This document shows positions 22,101-37,100 of a stretch of DNA of 64,000 nucleotides, piece by piece; the stretch's first letter is position 1; every line of letters starts with the position of its first letter. Under the pieces are notes generated by a model. That model had not been told where the DNA came from. It worked only from the letters and a program-made list of their open reading frames with translations, and did no database searches. The stretch comes from Mytilisepta virgata (taxonomy: Eukaryota > Mollusca > Bivalvia > Mytilida > Mytilidae). The stretch lies in the NCBI GenBank assembly GCA_028015205.1, contig CM051520.1:66472694-66536693 (forward strand), in the 5' to 3' direction. A program made the translations under genes and the position numbers.

Positions 22101-25100
22101 GTTTAAAAAATATGTCCGATGACCCCGCCTGCCAACCAATATGGCCGACATGGCTAAAAATAGACCATAGGGGTAAACTGCAGTTTTTGTCTTATATCTC
22201 AAAAACTAAAGCAATTAGAGCAAAACTGACATGGAGTGAAAATGTTCATCAGGTCAAGATCTACCTGTCATGAAATTTTCAGACGAATCGGTCAACCCTT
22301 TGTTGGGTTATTTCCCCTGAATTGTTAATTTTAAGGAAATTTTGCAGTTTTAGGTTATTATCTTGAATATTATTATAGATAAAGACAAATTGTAAACAGC
22401 AAAAATGTTCAACAAAGTAAGATCTACAAATAAGTCAACATGACCAAAATCATTGATTGACCCCTTATAGGAGTTTTTGCCCTTTAAAGACTGCATTCAG
22501 CGTAAACTTTCCTTTAAAGATCTTTTCCTGTCAAACCACTGGGCCAATTGAGACTTAACTTTGGTGGAATGGTCCTTGGGTGGCCCCCTTCCAAAATTAT
22601 GTCTGGCGTCCCCGACTTCCAACCGAGGTGGCCACTGTTACTAAAAATAGAAAAAAAAGGGGGCTGACTTTCAAAAATCTTCTTATATGAAACTACAAGT
22701 CCAGTTGGAACCAAAGTTGGCAGTAATAGTTCTTAGGAGTTTCTCTTTCAGAAATATGTCCAATGACCGGACTGTTAACCAAGATGGCCGCCATAGCCGA
22801 ATTTAGTTTAACATAAGGCCCTATGGGAAAATTCATTGAAAAATCTTCTTGTCTTAAACCACTTGACCAATTCGAACCAGACTTGGCAGCAATGGTCCTT
22901 AGATGGTCCTCTTACAGAGGTGTGTCCTATGACCCGGAATGTCAACCAAGATGCCCGCCACAACCAAACTTAGTTTAACATAGGGCCCTATAGGAAAATT
23001 CATTGAAAAATCTTCTTGTCTGAAACCACTTGACATATTGGAGCCAGACTTGGCGGCATTGGTCCTTAGGAAGTCCTTTTTTCAGAAATGTGTCTGATTT
23101 CGTGGACTGCAAACCAAGATGGCCGCCACAGCAGAAATTAGTTTAAAATAGGACCGTATGGGAAATTCACTCAAAAATCTTCTCGTCTGAAACCACTAAG
23201 CCAATAAGAATAAGACTTGGAAGCAATGGTTCTTAGATGGTCCTCTTTCAGAATTTTGTGCGATGACCCTGACTTTCAACCAAGATGGCCACCACAACCG
23301 AACTTAGTTTAACATAGGGCCCTATAGGAAAATTCATTGAAAAATCTTCTTGTCTGAAACCACTTGACATATTGGAGCAGGACTTGGCAGTAATGGTCCT
23401 TAGGAGGTTCTCTTTAAGAAGTATGTCTGTAGACCTGGACTGTCAACCAAGATGGCCGCCACAGCTGAACTTAGTTTAACATAGGACCCTATGGGAAATT
23501 TACTCAAAAATCTTCTCGTCTGAAACCACTAAGCCAATTAGAATTAGACTTGGTAGCAATGGTCCTTAGATGGTCCTCTTTCAGAATTTTGTGCGATGAC
23601 CCAGACTGTCAACCAAGATGGCCGCCACACCCGAACTTAGTTTGACATGGGGCCCTATGGAAAAATTCATTGAAAAATCTTCTTGTCTGAAACCTCTTGA
23701 CATATTGGAGCCAGACTTGGCAGCATTGGTCCTTAGGAGGTCCTTTTCAGAAATATGTCCGATCACCCGGATTGTCAACCAAGATGGCTGCCACACCGAA
23801 CTTTGTTAAATATTGGACCCTATAGGAAAATTCATTTAAAAATTTTCTTGTCTGAAACCGCTTAGCCAGTTGGAACAAGACTTAGCAGAAATGGTCCTTA
23901 GATGGTTCTCTTTTAGAAATGTATCCGTTGACCTAGACAGTCAACCAACATGACTGCCACAGCTGAAATTAATTTAACATAGAATCCTATAGAAAAACCA
24001 GCCAAATTGACTGCAACACTTAAATTTTTAGGTCTGCTCAAGGTGAAAAGTTAAATCCAGGTGAGCGATACAGGCTCTTGAGAGCCTCTAGTCTTATGTT
24101 ATAATCTGTTTGCTATGTATATTTATTTTCCCTCGTCGATCTTCTCCGCTTTGCATTATTGAACTTTTGAACCATTACTGGAAACCTACATTTGACACTG
24201 AAATTTAGTACATATGCAAGATTTAATTACTCAAGCACTTTGTTTTGAAAACCTTAATTATCAAACTGAAATATACTATTTTAATCTATTATTATATATT
24301 ACATAATGACGGCCGATTTTTTTCTCCTGATGACCAAAACCCATTTAGTTTTTGCTCTCTTGTTTACCAAACGATAGGGCATGGAGGACACGAACATTTT
24401 TTTTCGCACCTATATATAGATTTGTGAAACAAAAAGGTATTTTAACGATATTGCCACTTGACACTGTTTTGACAAAGAAAAAATATATGCTTCAAATCCT
24501 TATCACATTTTTTTTCTCTTAAAAAGTTAATAGTCGTTTTGTATAGCTGGTGTATTTATCAGTTGTTTACTTTCGCTTTGACTCGCCTCAAGTTACATGA
24601 GTTAACGATCAGAAGATTTAGATGGTTACAGAAGCAAAACATATCAGATCTTTGTGACAGAAAATTTCATTTGAAATAAGTGAAACATGGTAAATTTCAA
24701 TTTATCAGTTTTTTTATGTGGGGGTTTGCTCTGGCATCAAACCAAACCAATGACTGCGACAAAAGGCGACAAAAGGCGTTTTGACGTCAAAAGAATCTCT
24801 TGACTACGCGAGCAGGGGACATTTGGTTATTCATCATTAGACATGATAATGTATGTACGAAGTATGTGGTAAAGTTATTAATATTCACACAACTAATTAT
24901 GAGAATAAACATTACATGATATATCATATCAATCTTGATATCAACAATATATATGCATATTTTCAAAACCCTGGTTGAAATCGGCAAACATGACCAGAAA
25001 AATTAAATGTTATCCTTTCATGTTATCCGTTTTGTTGTTTAACGACAATTTGGGGTCGTTAAATGTTCACTCTGTACTTGAGTAAATAAAAAAAAGTCCG

Positions 25101-28100
25101 TTACTTGCCATATTACTTCAGGTTAAACCCAGAAATTAATAAATATGTATAGATATGGGCGGAATATCAATCGTTTTAAAGAAAGCTTAAGCTAAGCAGA
25201 AATGGAACAATTTTCTGTTTGTCAATAAATTACGTGAAAAAATATCAGATTGTAAGATCTGAAATATATTGAAAGGGCGGTGGTACATATTTAATGGCAC
25301 GGCGGTGAATGAAACTGCAAATTAACCCCCCCCCCCTTTCCCCCCAAAAAGACTCAAACCAGGTCAATTTTAACTCTCCTTTATTGGGAGTCTGAAATTC
25401 TAAATTTTATATTCTTTAAAATTTCGTCATATTTTTTCTATTCATTGTAAAATTCTTTTCAATTCTTAAAAAAATTACTGGGAGTTCAATTTTGAATTTT
25501 AAGTCCGAAATTCAATTTTTAAAATGTTAAAACGTAACTTTAGTGAACTTTAAGTTGAAATTCTTTGAAAAGATATTATAGACAATTTTATCTCTCTAAT
25601 CAATATTTTTCCCAAAGTCTGCATCTATTGTTAAATCATTCTTTAGAACAATATTATTTTCCATTCTTTATAATTTTATGGCCATTATTCCAGTCTATTC
25701 ATTGAACGAAAAAAGGTGCAGAGATGTAATTCAGAGCTATAAACCCCATCCAAACCGTCATGACTAGGTATGTTTTATTCAGAGTGTAATAAAATGCCAC
25801 CGCACACATTAATAAAATTATTTCGACGTTGCATTACAATGTACCTAATATATAAAATATAAAATGATAACGAAAATGTGTACTTTTTCATCTGTTAACC
25901 CTCTTCTTAATATAAAAAGCATGAACAACCACGACATAAAAATCTTTATTTCTAGAATTATACGATTTTTACGTGTTGTTTACATATTTATTTTAGTTAG
26001 TGTATCCGGCTTGACAACTGATGACAACACGATTATTATAATCATAACTGCCCTATGACATATTTACCCCTCAGCAACAAACTTATCATGTTGTCAAGAC
26101 CAGTGCAAACTATAGGACTGAAAAAAAGAAGAAAAACCCCCTAAACCCTTCCCCTTCTTGTAATTTTATCAAATAAAGGCGACATTCTTTTAAAAAGGAT
26201 CCTGTAATATTTTTCTTGACGGTCATATCGTACATTTTAATGCAAAAAAAAAACGGCAGAATGTTTTCTCATTAATCACAATTTTTAGCTGTCTGATTTA
26301 TCATACCAAAGACATGTAGATGTCTTAATGTATTTATATTATGTAATTCTTATGATTAAGAATGAACCCGGTTGTCACTTTTGGGCATATGCTAAGTACT
26401 AGTACTAAATTAAAAACATACCATGGAACGAGTTGCTCCAAGTCAACACATGGAACAATAGTCACCGTGATAATAAAGTATAAATTATTTATAAATTTTG
26501 TACTTGAGATTTCTAGTATATTTTAACTTGGAGAAAGAAGAACAAATATTAATACACAAATATGATGACAGTTTTGATACACTGGATGTGTACATTTTGG
26601 CAATATTTGTGTCATCAGCAATGGAAATTGTCGAAAAAAGGGAAAAATGAACAAATACAAAAAGTACAAAAAATATAGCCAAGACACATTTATATTTAAA
26701 AACAGGTGCACAAAGGAGATACTCTTTTATTTTTTAAAAATATTCAAAAGTATCTTATTGAGGGTTCTCCAATACCGTCTACGGAGTACTACATGTAGCT
26801 GCTGAGCTGGTGACACCCTGGAGGACAATGTTTCAATAGTTAACAAAAGTCATATCTATAGTTTCGGTATGAAATAATTTCGAACAGTGTTATTAAATTA
26901 CTTTGATAACTACTGTTGTAACTTTCTAATTTAGGGGGTGTGACTAAACATCGAGTTTGATATAAAGTTAGAGTTAGAGTTCGAGTTAGAATTGTACTTC
27001 GAGTTAGATTTCGAGTTGGAGTTCGAGTGAACTCGAGATATTAATTTCTAATGTCATTTATCGAGTTACATTTCGAATAAGAGTTACGGTTCGAGTTAAG
27101 GTTCGAGTTAAGATAAATGCACTTGTTCCTGGTACAAACTTTTTGTTCAAAAAGCGATGCCGATATTCGTACAGACTTTTTTCTAATACGGAAATCAGTG
27201 ACGAATTGGAAATGTTGTTCAACAAACATTTTATTTACAGTTCACATGATAAAATCCTGCTACGTGGTCTTCAGAGTGCTTCATCAGTTAATAATTTAAA
27301 TTTTTAATTTTTTAATAAAATGTCAGTGAGAATATAAGCGTTCTTTTATAAATCCTAGCAAAACAAGTTAACCAGACTCGATCATACGATCTTCAACATG
27401 TAGACGGAGGTATATACACACTATATATTTGCCCCAAATTTAGAAAAATGTGAACACGACATATCAAGCCTACAAGTAGTCTGTACTATACAAACAATAT
27501 TTCAAACAAACTAGAGGTTGCAAGGAGCATATATATAAGCTCATCTGTAAACATTATTGGTTCGGTGCATCCTTCGACAAAATTTTGAAACTGAATACCC
27601 CTAACGATGATTGCATAGTAGATATATAGATTAGGTGTTAAAAGTGCATTCACATAGGGTTTAAAGTGAAACTAAGTTCGGCGGCGGTGGCTATCATGGT
27701 CGCGGAGATCTGAATTACCGGATACCGTTTTGGAGGGGAAATCTAAATATCATTAAAGTAAAGTTTGGTTGATATTGACTCTGTAGTTTCAGAGGAAATG
27801 ATTTAAAAAATTTCCCTCCCCCTTTTCTATAATTAGCTCCGGCAACTATCTTGGTTGAAGGTCGGGGACTACAGACACAATTTTAGAAGGGGACCACCCA
27901 AGGACTATTCCATCAAAGTTTGGTTCCAATTGGCCAAGCAGTTTCAGAGGAGCAGGGGAGATCTTCACGCAAATTGTATTCTACATAGGGTCCTAAGTTT
28001 AATTATGTCGGGCCGTGACGGCAATCTTGGATGACGGACGAACACGTCAGATAAATATTTTAGAGGTGACTATCCCATAACAATTATAACCAAGTTTGGT

Positions 28101-31100
28101 TCCAATTGGCACAGTAGGTTTAGAGGAGAAGATTTTTATATTAAAAAAAAAAAACAAACAAAAACAAAAAAGGCTAAAAATCTACAATTCAGGGGCAATA
28201 ACTCCAGGAAGGTTAATTCGATTTCTACGAAAACTGAAACGCAATTAGATCTTGTCATCCTGATCGTTTTTACCTTGCCAGATTTTCTCTAAATGGCAAT
28301 TCTAAAGTGACAATTTTCAAAAACTACTGTCTGATTCATATGCTCTATTTTAGTAACAAAGGCCATTTGGCTTTACTTGCGGCATCCTTTGACACTTTTT
28401 TCTATTAGAGACCTTAGTGATGTCTAGGGCCTGGTTTTATTCCAATTAGCCCAGCAAGTTCAGAGTGTAAGATATTTTTCAAAAAGTTTACGACGACAGA
28501 TGACGGACACCAAGTGATGGCAAAAGCTCACTTGGCCTTTATGATTTTTTGTATAGTAGAGATATTTAACACGGTATACAATCGGCGCATCCAAGACAAT
28601 CAGTAAAACCGACTGTGTTTATATTTCAACTGATTGATTGGCCAAGTATGAAAAGCCATATAATTAAACTCTGATCTCTTTTACTTTCCATAAAAAGACA
28701 CAACGATGGTCTCTGGTGCTCCGGTTGTACACCGTGGTTAAGTTTTGTCTACTTATACGGTACATCGAAGATAGGATGAAAGCATCAAGAAAGCCAATCA
28801 AAAAATGCACAGGGCAATAGACAGAAAGGCAGACAGACAGATGAAGAACAACAATAAAAGCGTTGTTCCATTGTTTTGTTCACTATGTATAAATTGGGAT
28901 TTTGTCTCGTGTACATTTACTCCATATCCCTTCATTTTTCATCCATAACTAAACTTTTATTTTATACCGCATTGTAGTATAATTTAATCAACTGCATGGT
29001 TTTAACTCTACCATTTTAAATCTAAATAAAATATTAATTCAAACACAAATTCCCCTTGAAGTTGTATTTTGGAGCATGATTAGAGCATACACGTATTTCG
29101 GATATTGGGGGTAGCAGATTTCCTTTTCGCTTTGTGATTGTATGGAAATAACATAATTAAATGGATAAAACTATATGTATGTCTCTTCCACATTCGTTGG
29201 TGGGACATAAGGAGAAAGAGAGAAGGAAAACGCGTGAGGAAACGAAGTCGAAAACGTTTCATGTGCCCTGCGTGAGGAGGCGGTCAATCTAGATTCATTG
29301 GTACCTATGTCAGGTGTTCAGATGACTAAACGGCGAAGAATAAAAATAACGCACAATAACTTTATTACAGGGGAAGGGGGGGGGGGGGGGTACCCTCAAA
29401 CATTTTCTGCACGTAAGCTAGTACTATTTTCTGGGGTCAAATTTCTCGATTTTGCTATATATTTTTTGGGGTACCAACAAATTGCAGGTATTTTTTTGGG
29501 ATGCGTTCAAAACTTTTTAACCTGTTTTATGGGGTAAAATGAAAATATTTTTCTCTGTCTGAAAAAAATTAGAGAAATGAGGGTGTCAATAAATTTAGGT
29601 ATTTTTTGACGAGACTATGTACAGGTAATTTTTACCTCCCTCTCCCAACAGTTAATCCGTAACTCGAATTCTAACACGAAATGCAACTCGATAAAATGAC
29701 GTTAGAAATTAATATCTCCAGTTTAAAACTCAAAGAATAACTTTAACTCGAACTGTAACTCGAACTCTAAGGCCCCAACCATTTTATTACGGATGGGGGG
29801 GGGGCTGGGATTTTTGTGCTTGACAAAATATTTTTTTTAGGTCTGGAGAAAATAAAATTATTCTTTTCATACACCAAGCAAAGCATATCTTTTTTTCACA
29901 AGAAAACAAAAATCAGAAATTTTTTTTCTTAGATTTTTCATTAAAAATTCTACATACAATGTATGATTGTATAAGTGGGAATGTTGTAGACATTTACCTT
30001 ATATAATATAACCTTTTCTTTATGAAAAAACCGAAATGAATTAGAACACGCATACACCACTTAAATATAGGAATTGCACATCTTCATGAAAGTGAATGAT
30101 CCCTACATAATATCATATGACATCAACATATTAATGAGAAAAACGTTCCCTAGAAGTATTGGATAGACAGAGGATTCGTTTAATTCAATTAACAGTTTTA
30201 ACTTTTCTGCCTTTTACACAACTTTACCCACAAACTTATTAAAGATAAATTTTCATATCTAATCAAATCATGCTCTGATAAACTGGAAATACCTATATAA
30301 GTTGAAATAACTTGAAAGCTTTCTTCAGTTGTGATAGACAGGACAAATATACTAACTGGACCTATCTGGATATTACTAAAACTTGACAATATTTTTATTC
30401 GTGTCAAGACAGATTATCCGGGTATTCCTATGTGCATGAATTGTGCTCCTCTGGTCGCGGACTTGTTTCTCCATTGTTGTGAATCGCAATTTAGGGCTAA
30501 GCTAAAGAGACCCGACTAAACACGGCCTATTAAAATATTTTAATAACACCTCATATTCTTTCGCTAAATAACCCAGAATTTGAAAAAATTATAATGATGA
30601 AATTTATCCTGCTGAGTTAACTCTAAATACATGAAATAAGACCGATAAAAGGGATAACCATACATTTTTTTTCTAAATCTCAACATTACTATCGAAAGCG
30701 GTAACCATACTACTAAAATGTATGACAAACGGGACGAGTTTAATTTTCGAATAGTAAATTTTGCATTTCTTGACGGAAATGTACCTTTAGCACTCTCTTA
30801 TGGGGTTTAAATATCTCAACTGGTTTGGTTTCGTCAGGTATGTAGTCATGTTTCGGACTTAATAAATAAACATAATGTAGTTCTTACAGAGAGATTGTTA
30901 TATCAAGGATATCAACATCATAAACTTCTAAAAACATTCACAAAATTTTACTATCGATATGAATCTTTGGTATGGAAATTGAACTTCACTAGTTCAACTG
31001 ATTATGCAGGTATGTCACAACCAACATCCATAGTTTAAAAAACTCATGAACTCAAAACACAGATTTGTAGCTTATCAAACCTTTGAACCGACTTATTAGC

Positions 31101-34100
31101 AAGAGATACAACAGTTTCAACTTTCAACGTTATGGTTCCATTTCCTAAATCAAGTATTTTTTGGTACCAAAATCAATCAATTTTATAAGGACAAACACAC
31201 TTAAATCACGTAAAATTGTGATATTGTCATTTTGTCTCCCTAAGTCGCCTGTACACAGTCACAGTTTAAGCTCCTGACCAATACAGTGAAGTTAAGCCGA
31301 AAGGGTTTGCCGATATTCATACATGTAGTGCAATAGACATGATAGATAAAGTAGAAGTTTAATATGTAAAAAATGTTCAATTACCTTCTTTAATAGCCGA
31401 CAACTTCCCTCTAGATCTACCCTGTACACACACTCTTGAAGGTTCAACTACAAACTTTTAAATTCGGGGAATATTCAGGCTTATTTTTTTTTCAACATAG
31501 TGGGAAATGTTAAAAAAAATCAAAAAATCAGATCAAGCTGGACATAATATTTGTTTTTGTTTTTTTAAATCCCAGCACCCCCCCCCCCCCCCCCTTTTTC
31601 AGTAATAAAATGGTCGATGCCTATAATTCGATGTTTAGACTCACCCCTAAGGTAAGTTTCGGTTTCACACTACGAAAGGAAAGCATAATCAAATGGTAAA
31701 ATGCTGGGTATTTCTATTCACGTGACTTCAGCCCTTTTAATAAAATTACCTCTCTTAGTTGTAGATCGAAAATGCTAAAATTGTTTGAATTACGGATAAT
31801 CGAGTCTTTTCCCGTTTCGTCTCTTAAACTAATGTGTCTATGAAAACTTCCTTTAGCTTTGGCGGATATTTACAAATTGTTTGTTTAATTTAGAGGGGAA
31901 AAGGCTTCGGATTTGAAGGTTTACGCTATGGGAGACTTGAAATTATCATGTTTTAAAAACATTTTGGCCGAAAAGGTATAAAATCAGATCAGATAAAAGT
32001 TATTGCCTCATAAAATTTGTCCTCCAAAGTGGTTCTCCATACATTACTAAAAGTCATTACATGCTATATGCGGACAATTTATGTATTATCTCGCCTTGTA
32101 TCTGTATAATACTGGTAAAATCAGAATTGTACAAAAATTTGTACAATTCTGGTAGCATTTTAGAAACCAGAATTGGAGACAATTCTGGTTTTTCCAGAAT
32201 TGTAGAGTATTACAATTCTGGAAAAACCAGACAATTCTGGTAGTACTAGAATTGTGACAACAATTCTGGAACATAAATTTTATACCAGAATTGTACAATT
32301 CTGGTACTACCAGAATTTAGATCATATTCTTCACTTTATCCGTATTATACTGTACCCTCACTCTACGGAGTTGGTGGTATACTGGATTCACTTTGTCCGT
32401 CCGTTCAAACTGAAATTTTTCATCACACTTATTTTGGCTTTTGTGCAACGGAATGTTTTGATATTTGGCTTGTAGCTTTATGGCCATGATGACTTGTATC
32501 ATCTCTCCTATTTTCGGGTCTGTCAAGGAACCACTTAATGTTTGCCGATACTTACAAATTTTACAATACTTATGTTTAATTGAAATTTTTCGCCAAACTT
32601 TTCTGTGCAATGGAATATTTGAAATTTGGCCTGAAGCTTTATGAACATGAGTTGTATTGTCTCTCCTATTTTCAGGTCTGTAAAGGAACCACTTCCTGTT
32701 TGCCGATACTTACAAATTTTACAATACCTTATGTTTACATGAAATTTTCCATCAAACTTTTCAAGTCTGTTTTCCCAATTTTCAAAATTAAAAAGAGTGG
32801 GGTATACTTTGCACGATAACACGTGCAACCTCATGTTTGTAGTTTGAATTTGCATTTTTCACTAATTTTGGTTAATTCATATAGCTGTTATACTATGGTT
32901 AAGCTTCAGTTTTTTAAACTGAAAAGGTAGAAAATTTTCATTACTTACAAGTTATGTTAATTTGCACACGAAGAGAAAGCTAATATTTTGTAGAATTTAC
33001 CTATATCATGTATTTGCGGAAAATTTGCTTATGAGTTATAAGAATTTGAATATTTGCATTTTTATTTTTTGGACAAATTGTCGTCAGAGTAATTCAAAAT
33101 GGCCACTATGCAAATTAGCAAAGTACATGTACCCACAATTTTACCATATGTGATTTGCCATATTTACATATCCGTAACCCTTATGTTCATACTTGATTGC
33201 ATTTCCTGCGGTTTTCTCACAACTTGGCAGTCACATCGGCAGAGTTTTGTTATATCTAGAGTTATAAAGGTCACTTGTTGTATTAGAAAAAATAAACATA
33301 CTATTACTGTAATGTTTACTTTGTATGTGTAAACGTATCACAATGCTAATCAACCTCTTACATGTAATTAGGTAGGGAAATGGTACTTTATAAAAATCTT
33401 TCTGTGTTGTTTTTGATATCTTCTGGCTATTGGTATTTAATTTGAATTATTTTGTAGAAATTTAGAAAAACCATGTTGATTTCAGATATTTGCCAAAGGC
33501 CAATCGTGAATTTACCATCCGCAAATTGAGAAAATGAATATTTGCATCAGAAAAATCCAAAGGGGGTCATCTGCAAGGATTCAACTACAACAAAATATTT
33601 CTATTTTAATGCCATCCTTTACTTAGTCCTTCAAAATAATTTTTTTAATGTAAATGTTTGCGCTTGCACACAAATTTCCGACAAGTATATGGAGTATTTT
33701 TCTGGTTAAAAATTTAAGACATTGACCAGTAAGAATGGTATACGTAAGAGTCAGTGTTACAAACCAATTGCTATGGAATTTCAATTGTTTATGTTTATAA
33801 AGCATGATTGAAAACGAATTTTAGAAATTCCTCTATAGCTTTACTTCTTGTATTTTATAATCATGTATTGTCTGTTTTCAGCACATATATGGTTATGTTT
33901 CCACGTACCATACGACCAGGAATAGATACAGAAGTATATGTGAATATTTTAGAATCTACAGATCCTGTTTCTGTATCGGCGACTTTACAGGATGAGAAAA
34001 ACAATACAATCATTACAGCATCCAAAAACATAACAAGTGGTACTCCAGACACAGTTTTACTGCAGGTATCTGTATTTACTAACCAAATGCATGCATGATG

Positions 34101-37100
34101 TACATTTTAATCTTGGATAAATATAAGTCTTTGTATTATTCATATAGATAAAATCTCTTATTTATATTAATATTTCACTAAGCCTGAGGACGTACATATA
34201 GGTTAATCAAAATTTGATGTTATCTTTTTTTTCTTTTTTTTTCATATTATTTATTCTCTTTTTGGATATCAACACTACATCTTGGTAATCACACAAGTAT
34301 CATTGAGTTCAGAGTTTCATATTCATTAAATGGACGATTGCTTTACATACAACTCCTTATGATCACTAGCCTGTCAAAACTAAGGTTCCTATTTCGATTC
34401 TAAGTCGTTGCAAAGTGTGTTAGATTTCCATTTTAATTGACTAGGATTTCAGAAGTTCTGTGGCTTTGTTGGAATACTCTGGCTTCCCCACCAATAATAA
34501 ATGGCCACAAGAATACAGTCAGTTGCACTAAAAGTGGGGTAAAACTCAATAAACCTAACCAGCCATTTTAATTGTTTTATAATGGATTGCATTTTTTGTT
34601 TGCTCCTTAGGTATATTTATCCTTTTTTCAACCAGGGTCAACTTTTTTCTTATTAAAAACAAATCCCTATATTCAGATCTACCAATAATATCATCTTTAA
34701 ATTTTATTTTCACTTTTGCCTAAGTAAAAGCTTTAAAATCAGCCAATAAAAAATAGGTTCACATAAGACACATATGATTAAATACGGTGCATTTCTATCT
34801 TAAAAATCGTTTAACGTTACTAAGTTACTTTTGCGAACCTTCCATTGATTCCAGCTGTCTTTCTCTTTCACGGAAATCGGGATGTCACAAGCCACTGACG
34901 GCACAATACCGTTGCGCTGCTCTATGCACAAAAACAATTGAAGGATTTGTCTTTAAATTATTTATAAAAAAATTTACTGTAATTGGTATACCGGTAATAT
35001 AACTTTTTTTTAGTGTTATGAAGTTAAAGTAAATCCTTATCAAAAGACATTATTTTGTAAATTATTTAAAAACATTTCTGATGATAGATTACTTCTATAT
35101 TACAGGTACCACACAGTTTATCTGGAGGCCAAAAATATGGGCTAAAAGTTGAAGGTGATGGAGGCCAGTTTTTCAGTAACTGGTCGAGTATCAGTTTCCA
35201 AGCCAAAAGTACATCTATATTAATACAGACAGATAAAGCCATTTATAAGCCAGGACAAACAGGTAAGAATAAATGGCCTGATATTTAGCCACTTGAATTC
35301 CAAAATGAAAAAGTACTGAAAAACTTACTTTCAGCTATCATTAAGTACTATTAAAATGTCGAATTTAAAGGAACGTGTTTTGTTTTCAACAAGAAATTTA
35401 TGTAGTAGTGGCAATATGCTGTCAAAGATAGCTAAATGTGAAGAAATCAATGAAAAACACCGAATATCACTCATTTTTGGACTTTTGAGTTTAAATTTTG
35501 ATATGAGCAATAGCCTTGCCAAAAAAAGATATTTCAATGAAATGTGTTTTTACCCATCATTTTGGGCAAGGCTGTTGCTCATAGTTGTTTTGAACAAAAT
35601 CTACTGTGAAAACTCTCAATTTTCTTAAAATTCTTGATTTAGCAGACTTTCATGACGTCGCTATTGCATTATGGAGAGGAATTATATATAGATTGTGAAA
35701 TTTTGATCATTATATGATGATAAATATGATACAAATTCAAATCTGAAATCTTAATTTTAATTTTTCATCTTGGATGGGGCCAAATAATCGCTGAAATCAT
35801 ACCATCTTCTTTGCTTTAGTTTAACTTAATCAAGTTGCCTATAATAGAAATAAGTTTAACTGTTTAAAGGTAAAATGCAAAGAAATCATTCGAAATTTAT
35901 GTAACTTTCCATCACTGAGAGAAACTTGAAAACTGTAAAAATGACTGTATGTAGATCACAAACTTTCGACAATGCAAACTTTGGTAGAAACTGAAAGAGA
36001 AATTGGGTGCTTCAGAAGTGAAAGACTTTCCATGTTAAACAAGATTTTGAAAATAAAAGAACCAAAAAAATGTGGAAACTTCAAATTTATTCAAATATTT
36101 TAAAATCCATAAATACAACTTTTTAAAGTAAAATGAATTCGAAATATCTTTTATTAATAAAAAAAACGATAAAAAATGTTAAAAATCAAAATATTATCTA
36201 TTTTTATAGTAAAATTCAGAGTTTTGGGAATTTATCCAGATCTGACAGTTGTCAACCAGACTCTCGATATAGATATCCATGTAAGTATGATATATATACC
36301 GAAAATATGTACATTAAGAAAAGATACGTTCTTGAATTTTATGACCGTCATTGGTCAGCAATAACCTGCATCACAACTGTTTAGTCATTTAGAAATGGAA
36401 ATCTCGGAAATACTAATTATTGAAAATTATAGATGTGCAATATTATATGACTTGAAAAATGACCAAGATAAATTGCAAGGTATAGTATAGTCTCCCGTCG
36501 ACAGAAAAATATGTATTCGCTGCTGAAATTCTATTTTTTTTATCCCATTTATGTTTTTTTAACATCTTACATGTATATTATGTAGTAAAAACAGGTATCT
36601 TAGATTATAAAACTATCATTAACTTGCTTGGAATTTTATTCTCTCTGAATAAACTTTTAAATCTATTTATTTATTCTTAAAAAAGACTTTGTAGATGGTT
36701 TTCATTACTTCCTTTATTTTGTAGGATCCAAAGGGTAACAAAATAGCTCAATGGAATGAGGTTCAAGGGCCAAATGGAGTTTATGCTGACCAATTAGTAA
36801 TGTCTGATCATCCTGTTTTGGGTGATTGGAAAATAAAAGTTTCGCAAGGGGTAAGTTAAAAACAACAGTTTTGCAGTGGTCAAATAAAATATAAGCATTT
36901 TACAAAAGGTTGTTCGAACGTCAATTGTTTGGCATTACGATAAACATACATTGTACTTAGTCTAGATGGACTAATTTAAAGTAATTATATAGGAATCACT
37001 TGTCCGTCCGTCTGTCCATATAACTTGTAAGCACAACTCCTCCTAGACCGCTCAATGGATTTCAACGAAACTTTACAGAAAGGAAGTACATCATCCAAAG

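Noticed and set aside
22073..23809. Several 60-70-codon frames on both strands
   Set aside because: All lie in the 166-bp satellite array and recur with its period.
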